Source: Bog-756 sp963699105
GTDB taxonomy: Bacteria; Actinomycetota; Acidimicrobiia; Acidimicrobiales; RAAP-2
Assembly: GCA_963699105.1 (NCBI GenBank)
Contig: CAVOTI010000004.1
Location: 496,001-560,000 of the forward strand
Length of the DNA: 64,000 bases
Reading direction: 5' to 3'
This document shows, piece by piece, positions 17,955 to 28,914 of the stretch. Numbering within the stretch: position 1 is the first letter of the stretch; each line of letters starts with the position of its first letter. Both the position numbers and the translations under genes were made by a program. Below the pieces are notes generated by a model. That model was not told where the DNA came from and ran no database searches. It was given only the letters and a program-made list of their open reading frames with translations.

Positions 17955-18921
17955 ATGGCACCCACCATGGTGGCTGATCCGGCAACCCGACCGGAGGTGC
18001 TCCCGAGCGAGCGCCTGATGCCCAACGGCATGGCCCGGCCCGAGATCCGCTATCGCCTGCGCCGGATCGACAACGTCCGCAACGCCATCACCGTCGCCTC
18101 GGTGTGGCTGTGGGTGGTGGTGCTGATCGGTGGAGCCGTGTGGATCGGCAACCCGCTGGCCTATCTGGCCGCGTTCATCCTGATGGGTCCGATGTACGCC
18201 CGCTTCGCCATCCTCATGCACGAAGCCGCCCACAAGCTCCTCTTCACCAACAAACGAATCAACGACTGGGTCGGCACCTGGCTCATCGCCTATCCGACCT
18301 GGACGCCGATCTCCATCTACCGGCGAGGGCATTTCGCCCATCACAAAGAGGAGTTCGGTCCACGCGAGCCGGACATCGCCTTTTACGGGGGCTACCGATG
18401 CGACCGTCGGACCCTCACCCGCCGGCTGATCCGCGACGCGGTGGGCATCTCCGGCTGGAAGAACTTCACCCCCCTCTTCAAGGCCCTGAGGAGCAAGTCC
18501 AGCCGCTCGGTGGCCGGCTCGATCCTCGGGGTCCAGGTGGTGCTGTGGGCGGTCATGTGGGCGGCCACCGGCCGATGGTGGATCTACCCGCTGCTGTGGT
18601 GGCTGCCGTGGATGACCCAGTGGCGGGTGATCAACCGGCTGCGGGCCATCGCCGAACACGGCGGGCTGGAGGCCGGCACGGACCGGCGGGTCACCACCCA
18701 CAACGTCCGCCAGTCGCTTCTCGCCCGGTTCTGGTTCGTTCCTTACAACACCGGGTGGCATCTGGCCCATCACGTCGACATGGGAGTCCCGTTCCGGAAC
18801 CTCCCGGCCTTCCACGCCGAACTGGAGCAGGCCGGTTACATCACCGACGCGCTCACCTACCCGAACTACCGGGCGCTGTGGAAGGCACTGTGTCGGCCTG
18901 ACGACGCGGTCAGTCCCGCGC

Positions 18922-20587
<1,666 letters not shown>

Positions 20588-20661
20588 GCCGTCATGCCTC
20601 CAACTCTCTGTCGGTGGTTGTGGCTCCGGTTGTGGCTGTTGTCCTGGCCATCCGCGCAGAA

Positions 20662-20727
20662 GATTACCCACGATTCACCTTTTGGTGACATGGGCATCGC
20701 GTCACGTTCACCTGGTCTTCTTAGGGT
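20662..20727 (+). promoter_or_regulatory. PHO-box-like promoter before the first response regulator
   Basis: Seven-nt units related to GTTCACC sit in 11-nt phase: GATTACC (20662), ATTCACC (20673), two poor units (20684, 20695) and GTTCACC (20706). The last is followed after 9 nt by TAGGGT (20722-20727). The geometry GTTCACC-N9-TAnnnT is identical to the promoters of the second regulator and of pstS. Confidence 0.55.
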
Positions 20728-20734
20728 GAGAGCG

Positions 20735-20896
20735 ATGAAAGCGGAAATCGGCAGCTGCTCACACCTCGCGGGGTCACGGGCCATCTGTTGCCCCCACCAC
20801 CCGTACCGCAATCGTAGGGCATCGACCCCGGTCCCTTCCGGGCCACCCCTCCCTCGCCTCTCACGGCAATACCTGTATTCGTGGGTCCTCCCATGA
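20735..20896 (+). CDS. Possible leaderless small ORF
   Basis: 53 codons beginning with ATG exactly 7 nt after the TAGGGT -10 box of the PHO-like promoter. The sequence starts MKAEIGSCSHLAG and is rich in Arg, Pro and Ser. No family is recognised. Since this region has indels, it may instead be a broken leader of the following regulator. Confidence 0.2.
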   Translation: MKAEIGSCSHLAGSRAICCPHHPYRNRRASTPVPSGPPLPRLSRQYLYSWVLP

Positions 20897-20967
20897 ACGG
20901 CGTGAGCCACTCGGCCACTCCCACCCGGATCCGTCAAACCCGGCGTCGGCATCTCAGCGCGGCCCAT

Positions 20968-21719
20968 CGATGACCCTGGCCTTCCGCCAAGCCGAGAACG
21001 GAGTACTTCCCCACCTGTCGGGCACCCGACCATCCTGATCATCGACGACGACACGGCATCGCGCCAACTCATTGGCCGCCACCCTCTCGGTGGAAGGCTT
21101 CGATGTCGTCACCGTGGCCGGGGGCGACGAGGCCCTCCCCCTCGTCGTGTCGGCCCAGCCCTCGTTGATCCTGCTCGACATGCAGCTCCCGGACTCCCAG
21201 GGCTTGTCGGTGTTCAGGCGCATCTCCGCCATCTCGCCGGTCCCGGTCATCATGGTCACCGCCCGCAAGGACGAGCTCGACGCCGTCCTGGCTCTCGAAG
21301 CAGGAGCGGCCGACCACATCACCAAACCTCCCCGGCCACGAGAGTTGACCGCCCGCATCAGGGCCGTGCTGCGCAGGGTGGGGCACCAGGCCCCCTCAGC
21401 TGCCATCGAGCCGGTCGAGACCACCTTCACCATGGGCCCGGTTTGCGTCGACCTTTCCCTCCGCGAGGCCACCGTCCGAGGCAATCCGGTAAGCCTGTCC
21501 CGCAAGGAGTTCGATCTGCTGGCCCTGCTGGTGTCCGAGTCCGGGCACGTGGTCACCCGCAAGCAGTGCATGGAGAAGATCTGGCGAGGTCGCACCAAAG
21601 GCGACAGCCGCACTCTCGACACCCACGTCAAGCGTCTGCGGAAGAAGATCGAACTGGATCCGGCCGAGCCGGCCCACGTCGTCACCGTGCGGGGTATCGG
21701 CTACCGGTTCAAGTCGTAG
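20968..21719 (+). CDS. OmpR-family response regulator, N-terminus frameshifted
   Basis: A receiver domain is followed by a winged-helix DNA-binding domain. The acidic pocket (TILIIDDDTASRQLI) and the rest of the receiver (from ATLSVEGFDVV) lie in different frames, with one break near 21070 and another before 21020; no start codon lies in frame with the first piece. The phosphoacceptor Asp is in LILLDMQLP and the conserved Thr and Lys are in MVTARK and ITKPP. The C-terminal domain ends with VRGIGYRFKS. It is a tandem paralogue of the next gene, with the same type of promoter. No sensor kinase is adjacent. Confidence 0.75.
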
Positions 21720-21789
21720 AGCCGCCCGACCGAGTTCCTCGCCGGGCCCCCGCCCGGGTCGGCCCCGGGGCCCCGGTCTGCCCCACAAC

Positions 21790-21855
21790 GTTCACTGAAG
21801 GATCACCGTCGTGTTGCCGCTGAGTTGTCTCATGTTCACCTGGGCTTTCTACAGT
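21790..21855 (+). promoter_or_regulatory. PHO box and -10 of the second response regulator
   Basis: Five 7-nt units start every 11 nt at 21790, 21801, 21812, 21823 and 21834: GTTCACT, GATCACC, TGTTGCC, AGTTGTC and GTTCACC. Units 1, 2 and 5 are good matches. TACAGT (21850-21855) follows after 9 nt and acts as -10, with the last unit in place of a -35. This is the layout of actinobacterial PHO boxes. Confidence 0.6.
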
Positions 21856-21878
21856 CCGTACGGAGGTCGCCCCCGGTC

Positions 21879-22716
21879 ATGGTCACCACGGAGAACAGCG
21901 TCCACGTGCTGGTGGTGGAAGACGAGGAGTCGTACCGCCAAGCACTGACGTCGGGCCTCGGACGCGAGGGATTCGACGTCGCCACCGCCGCCGACGGGGT
22001 CGACGCCCTGCGCCAGTTCACCGATCACCGGCCGGACATCGTCCTGTTGGACCTGCTGCTCCCGGGAATGCACGGCATCGAGGTGTGCCGGCGGATGCGG
22101 GCCATCGCCCCGGTCCCCATCGTCATGGTCAGCGCCATCAACACCGAGCTGGACGTCGTCCTCGGTCTCGAGCTGGGGGCGGCCGGCTACGTCACCAAGC
22201 CGTTCCGGCTCCGCGAACTGGTGGCCCGCATGCAAGCCATCCTCCGCCGGGTGTCGCCCCGGCCCGAGGACCTCGCCGGACGATGTCCACTGGGGGCAGG
22301 GCCCCGGTCCCGACCCGTTCGACAACGAACGGCCCGACGCCGCCTTCGGCGCCGTGACCGTGGACTTCGTACGCCGGGAGGTGACGGTCGACGGCGACCA
22401 GACCCATCTGTCCCGGCGCGAGTTCGATCTCCTGGCCGTGCTGCTGACCCCGACCCGGCGGGTGCGGACCCGCGACGAACTGATCGACCTCTTGTGGCCG
22501 GACCGGTACCTGTCCGACAGCCGCACCCTCGACACCCACATCCACCGGCTCCGGTCCAAGCTCGAGCCCGATCCCTCCGAGCCCCGCTACATCGTCACCG
22601 TGCGCGGGGTCGGCTTCCGCATCGATCCGGACGGCTCCCCTTCGGGCCCCGCCCCCAAAAGGGGGGCCCGGACCGATCAGGACGAGAACGCCGCCGCTCG
22701 CCCGGTGAACGCCTAG
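21879..22716 (+). CDS. RegX3/PhoB-like response regulator, one frameshift
   Basis: About 278 aa after correction. The receiver domain has the acidic pair in LVVEDEES, phosphoacceptor Asp in IVLLDLLLPGM, and switch residues in MVSA and VTKPF; the run LGLELGAAGYVTKPFRLRELVAR is close to RegX3/PhoB proteins. The winged-helix domain (from VTVDFVRREVTV) ends with VRGVGFRIDP. An extra base near 22280 shifts the linker. GGAGG lies 12 nt before the ATG. Being next to pst genes and behind a PHO box it probably controls phosphate uptake and itself. The final 20 residues form a polar tail. Confidence 0.8.
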
Positions 22717-22738
22717 CGGGGTTGTGAACCGTTGGGCC

Positions 22739-23593
22739 TCAACCGAACCGCCCGTTGACGTAGTCGAGCGTCCGGGGGTCGGTGGGCTCGCTGAACAGTT
22801 TGGCGGTGGGACCGAACTCGATGAGCTCACCGGCCTTGTCCTCCCCCATCAACAAGAATGCGCAGCGGTCGGACACCCGCATCGCCTGTTGCATGTTGTG
22901 GGTCACGATGACGATGGTCACCCGGTGCTTGAGCTCGCCCACCAGCTCTTCGATGCGTTTGGTGGCAATGGGGTCGAGGGCCGAGGTGGGCTCGTCCATC
23001 AGCAGCACCTCCGGCTCGACGGCCAGGGCTCGGGCGATGCACAGGCGCTGCTGCTCGCCTCCCGACAACGTGCTGGCATGGGTCTTGAGCCGGTCTCGCA
23101 CACTGTCCCACAGAGCCGCAGCCACCAGAGCCGATTCGGCCGCCTCGTCGAGGAGGGCTTTTTTCCGTACGCCGTTGAACTTGAGACCGGCCACGGCGTT
23201 CTCGTAGATGCTCATGGTGGGGAACGGGTTGGGCCGCTGGAAGACCATCCCCACCCGCGTCCGCAGGAGGGTGGGATCGGTGGAGGCGGCGTACAGATCG
23301 AGGTCACCGAGGGTGATGCTCCCGGTGACGGCGGCCGACCGCACCGTGTCGTGCATGCGGTTGAGGGCCCGCAGCAGCGTGGTCTTGCCCGATCCCGACG
23401 GACCGATGAGGGCAGTGATCTCGCCGGCATGGACATCGAAGGTGACGTCACGAACCGCGGTACGCCCGGCGAAGGACACGGCCACGTCGGAGATCCGCAT
23501 GACCGGGTCACCGACCGGAGGGGTCAACAGCACCTGACCGGTGGTGAGGGAGACTCCTTCCACAGTGGGTGGAGCCGGACTTGGGTCCATCAT
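22739..23593 (-). CDS. pstB: Phosphate ABC transporter ATPase PstB
   Basis: 284 aa. Walker A is GPSGSGKTT, the ABC signature is LSGGEQQRL, Walker B is VLLMDEPTSALD, and the His switch is in VTHNM. The long insertion with FQRPNPFPTMSIYENV-type sequence is typical of PstB. It powers high-affinity phosphate import with PstC and PstA. The ATG overlaps the pstA stop (ATGATG). Residues 1-33 precede the ABC core and are variable. The convergent regulator ends 22 bp away. No phoU follows. Confidence 0.92.
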   Translation of the reverse strand: MMDPSPAPPTVEGVSLTTGQVLLTPPVGDPVMRISDVAVSFAGRTAVRDVTFDVHAGEITALIGPSGSGKTTLLRALNRMHDTVRSAAVTGSITLGDLDLYAASTDPTLLRTRVGMVFQRPNPFPTMSIYENAVAGLKFNGVRKKALLDEAAESALVAAALWDSVRDRLKTHASTLSGGEQQRLCIARALAVEPEVLLMDEPTSALDPIATKRIEELVGELKHRVTIVIVTHNMQQAMRVSDRCAFLLMGEDKAGELIEFGPTAKLFSEPTDPRTLDYVNGRFG

Positions 23594-24504
23594 CGTCTCT
23601 CCCTCTGCAGGTACGCGGCGGTCACCCGGCTCCCGATGCTCAATATCAACACCACGACCATCAAGAGCAACGCCGCACCCCAGGCGATCTGAACCAGATT
23701 GGCGTACGGCTGACTGCTGTCGTTGAAGATGGTGATGGGCAGGGCTTCCATCGGCTTGGTCGGGTTCCACTGCATGTACTGGTTACCGAATATGGTCAAT
23801 AGTATCGGGGCCGTCTCGCCCAGACCGCGTGCCACTGCCAGCAGTACACCGGTGATCACCCCGGGCAGGGCGGCGGGCACCACCACCCGTCCGGCGACCG
23901 TCGATCGCCGGGCGCCCAGGGCCAGGGCCGCCTCGTTCAGGCTGCGGGGCACGCCCCGGAAGGCGGTCTCGCCGGCCCGGATGATCACCGGGAGCATGAC
24001 GATCCCGATGGCGAAGGCCCCGGCCAGACCGCTGTAGCCGAAATTCCTGACGATGGCGAGGTAGCCGAAGATGCCGATGGTGATCGAAGGCACCCCCGTC
24101 ATCACATCGGCGGTAAAGCGGACGGCGGCGGCGATCTTGCCTTCCGATTCGGCCAAGAAGAGGCCGCACGTCAGCCCGAGAGGCACAGCCACCGCGGTGG
24201 CGATGAGCCCGATCTCGACGGTGCCGACGATGGCGTTGGCCACGCCCCCACCCGGGATCCCCTCGGGCACCGTCACCTGGGTGAAGAAGTCGGCGTTCCA
24301 GGCGGGGAGCCCCTTGATGATCACGTAGGCCACCACTGCCACCAGGGGCACGATGGCAATGCCCAGAAAGACCCAGCACACGCCCACGGCGATCTTCGAG
24401 TAGACCTTGCGCCGGCGCAACGACGCCGCCGCCACGCCCTGGATCTCCCGCCGCCTTTGGAGGATCGGATCCGACGAGGCGTCGAAGGTCAGCGTGGCGG
24501 CCAT
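23590..24504 (-). CDS. pstA: Phosphate ABC transporter permease PstA
   Basis: 304 aa with six predicted membrane helices and the permease EAA-like loop (SLNEAALALGARRSTVAGRVVVP) that contacts PstB. The ATG overlaps the pstC stop (ATGA), so translation is coupled. About 45 residues precede the first helix (WVFLGIAIVPLVAVVAYVI). It forms the phosphate channel together with PstC. Confidence 0.92.
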   Translation of the reverse strand: MAATLTFDASSDPILQRRREIQGVAAASLRRRKVYSKIAVGVCWVFLGIAIVPLVAVVAYVIIKGLPAWNADFFTQVTVPEGIPGGGVANAIVGTVEIGLIATAVAVPLGLTCGLFLAESEGKIAAAVRFTADVMTGVPSITIGIFGYLAIVRNFGYSGLAGAFAIGIVMLPVIIRAGETAFRGVPRSLNEAALALGARRSTVAGRVVVPAALPGVITGVLLAVARGLGETAPILLTIFGNQYMQWNPTKPMEALPITIFNDSSQPYANLVQIAWGAALLLMVVVLILSIGSRVTAAYLQRERR

Positions 24505-25491
24505 CAGGCCACCGCCACCGAGGCGGCCCCGGCCCGATCGGTGGACCGCACCAGCATCCGGGCCAGGGCGTTCACGGTCACGCCGATGACCAGCAGCACC
24601 AAGGCCGCTCCGAACAGGGCGGCCAGCTCGGTGCCGGTGGCCTCGCCGAAGTTGTTGATGATCAGCGAGGCCAGGGTGGCCGCCGGGGCCTTGATCGAGT
24701 GGGCGATGTAGGGGGAGTTGCCGATGACCAGGGCCACCGCCACCGTCTCGCCCAAGGCCCGTCCCAGGGCCAGGGTGAATCCGCCGAGGATGCCGGTGCG
24801 GGCCCCCGGCACCACCACCTTGCGCAGCACCTGCCACCGGGTGGCCCCGAGGGCCAGCGCTCCCTCGACCTGTTCGTCTGGGCACCACCACCAGGACGTC
24901 GCGGGAGATGGCCACCATGGTGGGGAGCACCATCACGAACAGGATCACTCCGGCCAGCAGAATTCCGACCCCGTCATCGGGCCCGTTGAACAGGCCCGTC
25001 CAGCCGAACGCCGACGACAGAAAGGGCTCGACCGTGCTCCGGAACACCGGGGCCAGCACGATCAGGCCCCACAGGCCGTAGACCACGCTGGGCACGGCGG
25101 CCAGGAGCTCCACCGCCGTGGACAGGGGGGGCCGCAGACGATGGGGGACCAGATGGGCCAGGGCGATGGCGGTGCCCAGTCCGATGGGGACGGCGAGCAC
25201 CATGGCGATGGCGGTGGTCTCGATGGTCCCGAGGATGAAGGGGAGCAGTCCGTACTTCCCCCGCGTCGGATTCCACACCTTCTCGAAGATCCACGACACC
25301 CCGAGGGTCGAGAAGGCCGGTTTGGACTCGACGATGATGGAGATGAGATACCAGGCCACCAGGCCGACGAAGATGGCGGCCATGACCGCCAGCAGGCCGC
25401 GGTACACACCGTTGGGCAGTAGGTGACGTTGCCCGCTACGTCCCCGTGAGATCGGCGTGGTCGGAGTTGTCGGTGTGTCGGCGATGGTCAC
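24504..25491 (-). CDS. pstC: Phosphate ABC transporter permease PstC, one frameshift
   Basis: The 988-bp span gives about 328 aa after removing one extra base near 24885. Up to RDVLVVVP the protein is in one frame; the next conserved piece, EQVEGALALGATRWQVL, which is the permease EAA loop, and the last helices are in another. Both parts are typical PstC. GTG start with a GAGGGG-type SD; 47 nt follow pstS. A single-base error is more likely than loss of function, since pstS, pstA and pstB are intact. Confidence 0.85.
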
Positions 25492-25538
25492 AACGAGTCG
25501 GTCTGCCCCTCATTATCGGTGAGCCGGGACCCGTACGG

Positions 25539-26729
25539 TTACTTGGTGAGCAGGGCCTGTCCACTCGGGCCGGTCACCGTCAGCAGTGCCGTCCGGTTGG
25601 AGTTCTGGAGACCCGGAGGGAGGGCCACGTAGCCGAGACTGTTGGCCTGGTTCTGACCCCCACCGGTATGGGTGGTCCAGTCGAGGATCTTGACCACCTG
25701 GGTCCCCGTGGTGGTGCTGGTCTGCTTCTGCAGCAGGATGGCCCAGCTGTAGCCGGCGATCGGGTAGCTGGTGGCGCCGGGCTCGTTGACGATCGAGAAG
25801 TCAGTGGGCGTCACGTTCAGCCTCTGGTCGGCGTCGGCGGCCACCGTGGCCTGCGAAGGCACCACATACAGGCCGGCAGCGTTCTTGATGGCGGCGAACG
25901 TGAAGTTGTTCTGGAGGGCATAGGCCAACTCGACGTAACCGATGGAGTACGGGGTGGACTTGATGCTGTCGGCCACGCCCGAGTTCTTCGGTGTCTGCAC
26001 CGCCACCGACGGCCAGGCGATGGTCTTGCTGGTACCGAGCGTCCACACGGTGGGGGCGGCTGCCGTCAGGTAGTTGGTGAAGATGTAGGTCGTGCCCGAG
26101 CTGTCGGCCCGCACCTCGGGCACGATGGCGTTGGCCGGCAACTTCACGCCAGGGTTGAGGCCGGTGATCTGCGAGGCGTTCCACGTCTTGATGGAGCCGT
26201 CGAAGATCCCGGCCAGGGTGGCGGCGTCCAGCTTGAGACGGGTGCTCACCCCGGGCAGGTTGTAGGACACGGTGACGCCGCCGAGGATGTCGGGGATCTG
26301 GATGACCGGGCCCGAGGAGGCCGGCACCTTGGCCAGGTCGGAACTGGACATCGGAACGTCAGAGGCGGCGAAGTCGACCGATCCCGACTCGAAGTCGGTG
26401 ATGCCCGCACCACTGCCCACGCCCGAATAGTTGACGGTCAGGCCCGAATTCAGCCCGGTGTAGGTGTAGAAGGCCTTGGTGAAGAAGGGCTGGACGAAGG
26501 TCGAGCCGGCGGCGGTGAGCGCACCGGCGGGCGCCTTGAGATCGTTGGCGATGAACGAGGCGTTGGTGCTACTCAGCTTGCCCCCCGGGGGAACGGTGGT
26601 GGTCGCCGGCGTCGACGACGAGCTGCAGGCGGCCAGGAGGAGGCCCGCACTGGCCAGACCCAGAGCCAGCACTCGCCTCGCCGTGCGCCCTGTGCGTGCT
26701 TTGCCCTGGGTGGTCGTGTCTGAATCCAC
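25539..26729 (-). CDS. pstS: Phosphate-binding lipoprotein PstS
   Basis: 396 aa. The signal peptide ends at a lipobox (LLLAAC, Cys about 34), so the protein is anchored outside the membrane, with a Ser/Thr/Pro linker after it. Phosphate-site segments are recognisable: AAGSTFVQPFF, GVGSGAGITDF, DFAASDVPMS and RADSSGTTYIF. The GTG at 26729 has GGAGG 11 nt upstream; the open frame to 26828 contains the promoter and is not coding. It is first in the pstSCAB operon and carries a PHO box. Confidence 0.93.
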   Translation of the reverse strand: MDSDTTTQGKARTGRTARRVLALGLASAGLLLAACSSSSTPATTTVPPGGKLSSTNASFIANDLKAPAGALTAAGSTFVQPFFTKAFYTYTGLNSGLTVNYSGVGSGAGITDFESGSVDFAASDVPMSSSDLAKVPASSGPVIQIPDILGGVTVSYNLPGVSTRLKLDAATLAGIFDGSIKTWNASQITGLNPGVKLPANAIVPEVRADSSGTTYIFTNYLTAAAPTVWTLGTSKTIAWPSVAVQTPKNSGVADSIKSTPYSIGYVELAYALQNNFTFAAIKNAAGLYVVPSQATVAADADQRLNVTPTDFSIVNEPGATSYPIAGYSWAILLQKQTSTTTGTQVVKILDWTTHTGGGQNQANSLGYVALPPGLQNSNRTALLTVTGPSGQALLTK

Positions 26730-26804
26730 TGGTGCTCGTACCTCCGTTGGAGTGAATGGACCGGCCCGCCGCCGAATGGGGAACGCATTTGGCGCTCCGC
26801 CGTG

Positions 26805-26859
26805 ACAGTAACGATCGGAGGTGAACACCCGGCGAACGTGGCGTTAACGAAACACGAAC
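26805..26859 (-). promoter_or_regulatory. PHO box and -10 of pstSCAB
   Basis: On the minus strand four 7-nt units start every 11 nt: GTTCGTG (26859-26853), GTTAACG (26848-26842), GTTCGCC (26837-26831) and GTTCACC (26826-26820). TACTGT (26810-26805) follows after 9 nt and acts as -10. This matches the 11-nt direct-repeat PHO boxes of actinobacteria and fits phosphate-starvation induction. Confidence 0.75.
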
Positions 26860-26909
26860 ATCAGGTGCTTTTGAGATGAACCTCGCGCCCTCCGTGGCAA
26901 TTGCGGTGC

Positions 26910-26949
26910 GGCTGGTGGGTGGCTGGTGGGTGGTTGTCGGGTGGCTGGT
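26910..26949. repeat. G-rich GGCTGGTGGGT repeats
   Basis: Imperfect tandem copies of GGCTGGTGGGT on the + strand, between the channel-gene stop and the pstS control region. On this strand it could fold as a two-layer G-quadruplex. It may act in 3'-end formation of the channel mRNA or as a spacer; nothing more can be said. Confidence 0.4.
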
Positions 26950-26973
26950 CGGTAGCATTGCCGGACCGAGCAG

Positions 26974-28764
26974 TCATACTGCGGACCCCACGTCCCCTTC
27001 GTGCTCGTGTCGCAGCACCCGCAGCAGCTCTTCGTAGGGTCCGAGGAGATAGGCCTGGTCGCCCGGAGCGAAGCGGGTGTCCCGACGGGGCGGGTGCTCC
27101 AGACGCCCACCGTCAGCTGCCCGACTGAGGGCGATCACCCGGGTCTGGGCCGGGAGGTCGACCATGGCCAACCCGTCGAGGCCGCGTCCCGGAGCAATGG
27201 TCAGCCGCCCGACCAGAAACGGCTGCCTCCCGACGGTGAAGGACCCCAGGATGTCGAGTCCGAGGGCGGCGCCCACGAAGCGCGGGGCGGCCAGGGCCGA
27301 CGTCGAGCGCACGTGCCGGAAGTCGAAGTGGTGCTCCACGGTGTGACCGAGATCGCGGTCGAAGACCCGGAGGACCACCGGCACGCTGAACCAGCGATCT
27401 CCGAGGTAGTCCCGTACGGCCAGCGCCGTCTCGATGTTGGTCAGGTCGTCGCTGGTGAGCACGGCCACCGCCGCCGCCGAACGGACGTTGGCGTCTTCGA
27501 GAGTCTGGCGCTGAGTGGAGTCGGCGATCAGGACGGGGATGTTGCGGGCCCGGGCCTGGTTGAGGAAGCGGTTGCTGTCGCTCACCTCCACCACCACCAC
27601 GTCGCGGCCCTCGGCCTGCAACCCCTCGAGCACCCGGATGCCCACCGAGCCGAGGCCGATCACCACCACGTGGCCCTCCAGCCCCACCAACTGCTGGCGG
27701 CCGAGTGACTGCTCGATCCGCCACGACACCAGCAAGTTGGTGATGAGGGCGAACACCGTCGTGAGCAGAGTGGCACCGGCGGCGATGAGGACGATCCCGA
27801 ACACCAGGAGCCCGGTGGACTGGTGGGCGAAGGTGTAGTCACCGAATCCCACGGTCGAGATGGTCTCGACGGTGAAGTACACGGCGGTGAGCGTGGACAT
27901 GTGCCCGCCCCCGGGAACCCGGTAGGTCAGGCGCAGGATGACGGTGGACACGACGATCAGCGTCAACGCCGCCACCATGGCCTTTCGCAGGGCGCTGTTG
28001 TCGTCCGAGCCGAGCAGGGAGGAGACCCGCCGAATCACGCTGGCCCGGCTCCTGCCACGGTGGGTGAGGTTCGTGGCCACCTCGTCACTGACTCTCGGGA
28101 CGAGGTCGGCCTCGGACAACTGCTCGGGAGTTCCGAGCACCGTGACCCGGTCCCCCACCGAGACCATGTGGTCGCGACCCGGACACGCCACCGTGGGCGA
28201 TCCGTCGGCCGGCACCACGGCGATGGGGGCCAGGGCCCCGAACAGGGCCCGGAGGGAGGCGTAGCGTTCGACGGCAACCTCGGAGGTGACGAACAGGGTC
28301 CCCCCCAACTCGATCTGGTAGGACTCCAGCCCGAGGCAGGCCTCGACGATCGACGGGGCGGCCAGAGCGGCCACGTCCAGCACGGTGCCCGGTCCGGTCA
28401 CCTGGCTGACGGCGGCACCGACGGCCGCATTGGTCAACTGCACCACCACCCGGATGTCGGGGCGCAGCTCGCTGATGAGCAGGGCCGTCTCCAGGGTCTG
28501 GACCTCGGTCCGCTCGGCGCACACCACGGCCCGGGCGTTGGCCAACCCCGCCTGCTCGAGAATGGCGGCGATCCTGGGGCTCCCGACCATGAAGGGGACG
28601 TCCCACCCCTCGACGATGCGCACCAGACGCGGGGCGGGCTCTTCGTCCACCACCACCACGCCCACGCCGGCCTGGTGGAGCTGCTCGACCGTCCTGAGGC
28701 CGACACCCTGGAGGCCGCACACGATGACGTGGCCCTTCCAGTGCCGTACCGAGGCCGGATCCAT
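26974..28764 (-). CDS. RCK-pore-RCK potassium channel-like protein
   Basis: 596 aa. An N-terminal RCK/TrkA-N Rossmann domain (GHVIVCGLQGVGLRTVEQL, from residue 10) and TrkA-C-like part come before two transmembrane helices that flank a pore loop with the potassium selectivity filter TVGFGD. A second RCK domain (GHVVVIGLGSVGIRVLEGL) and TrkA-C end the protein. Most bacterial channels have RCK only after the pore. RCK domains bind nucleotides or ions and gate flux. An alternative ATG is at 28788. The gene is divergent from lon. Confidence 0.85.
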   Translation of the reverse strand: MDPASVRHWKGHVIVCGLQGVGLRTVEQLHQAGVGVVVVDEEPAPRLVRIVEGWDVPFMVGSPRIAAILEQAGLANARAVVCAERTEVQTLETALLISELRPDIRVVVQLTNAAVGAAVSQVTGPGTVLDVAALAAPSIVEACLGLESYQIELGGTLFVTSEVAVERYASLRALFGALAPIAVVPADGSPTVACPGRDHMVSVGDRVTVLGTPEQLSEADLVPRVSDEVATNLTHRGRSRASVIRRVSSLLGSDDNSALRKAMVAALTLIVVSTVILRLTYRVPGGGHMSTLTAVYFTVETISTVGFGDYTFAHQSTGLLVFGIVLIAAGATLLTTVFALITNLLVSWRIEQSLGRQQLVGLEGHVVVIGLGSVGIRVLEGLQAEGRDVVVVEVSDSNRFLNQARARNIPVLIADSTQRQTLEDANVRSAAAVAVLTSDDLTNIETALAVRDYLGDRWFSVPVVLRVFDRDLGHTVEHHFDFRHVRSTSALAAPRFVGAALGLDILGSFTVGRQPFLVGRLTIAPGRGLDGLAMVDLPAQTRVIALSRAADGGRLEHPPRRDTRFAPGDQAYLLGPYEELLRVLRHEHEGDVGSAV

Positions 28765-28886
28765 CCGTGCATGGTGCCCCACCAGCATTTCTTCCGGATT
28801 GCCGCAGTGTTTCGGGGAGGTGCATATGGGAGCCGGACCCTCGGGGACCAGAAAGGGCCCCGGACGGACCCCTGGCACCCGGGAAG

Positions 28887-28911
28887 GGAATACACGTTCG
28901 ATTTTTATGTT
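28887..28911 (+). promoter_or_regulatory. SigR/SigH-like promoter candidate for lon
   Basis: GGAAT (28887-28891), 17 nt and GTT (28909-28911) fit the actinobacterial SigR/SigH pattern for oxidative and heat stress genes. It lies 41 nt before the lon ATG. The match is short and could be chance. Confidence 0.4.
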
Positions 28912-28914
28912 GTG

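Larger units (their letters stand above)
20588..20967. other. Intergenic region between pgi and the first response regulator
   Basis: This 380-bp stretch carries the PHO-like promoter at 20662-20727, the hairpin-like TCACC-TTTT-GGTGA at 20675-20688 and a short inverted repeat AATAC-CT-GTATT at 20868-20879. A leaderless 53-codon ORF (20735-20896) starts 7 nt after the -10 box, but it has no recognisable family. Confidence 0.5.
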
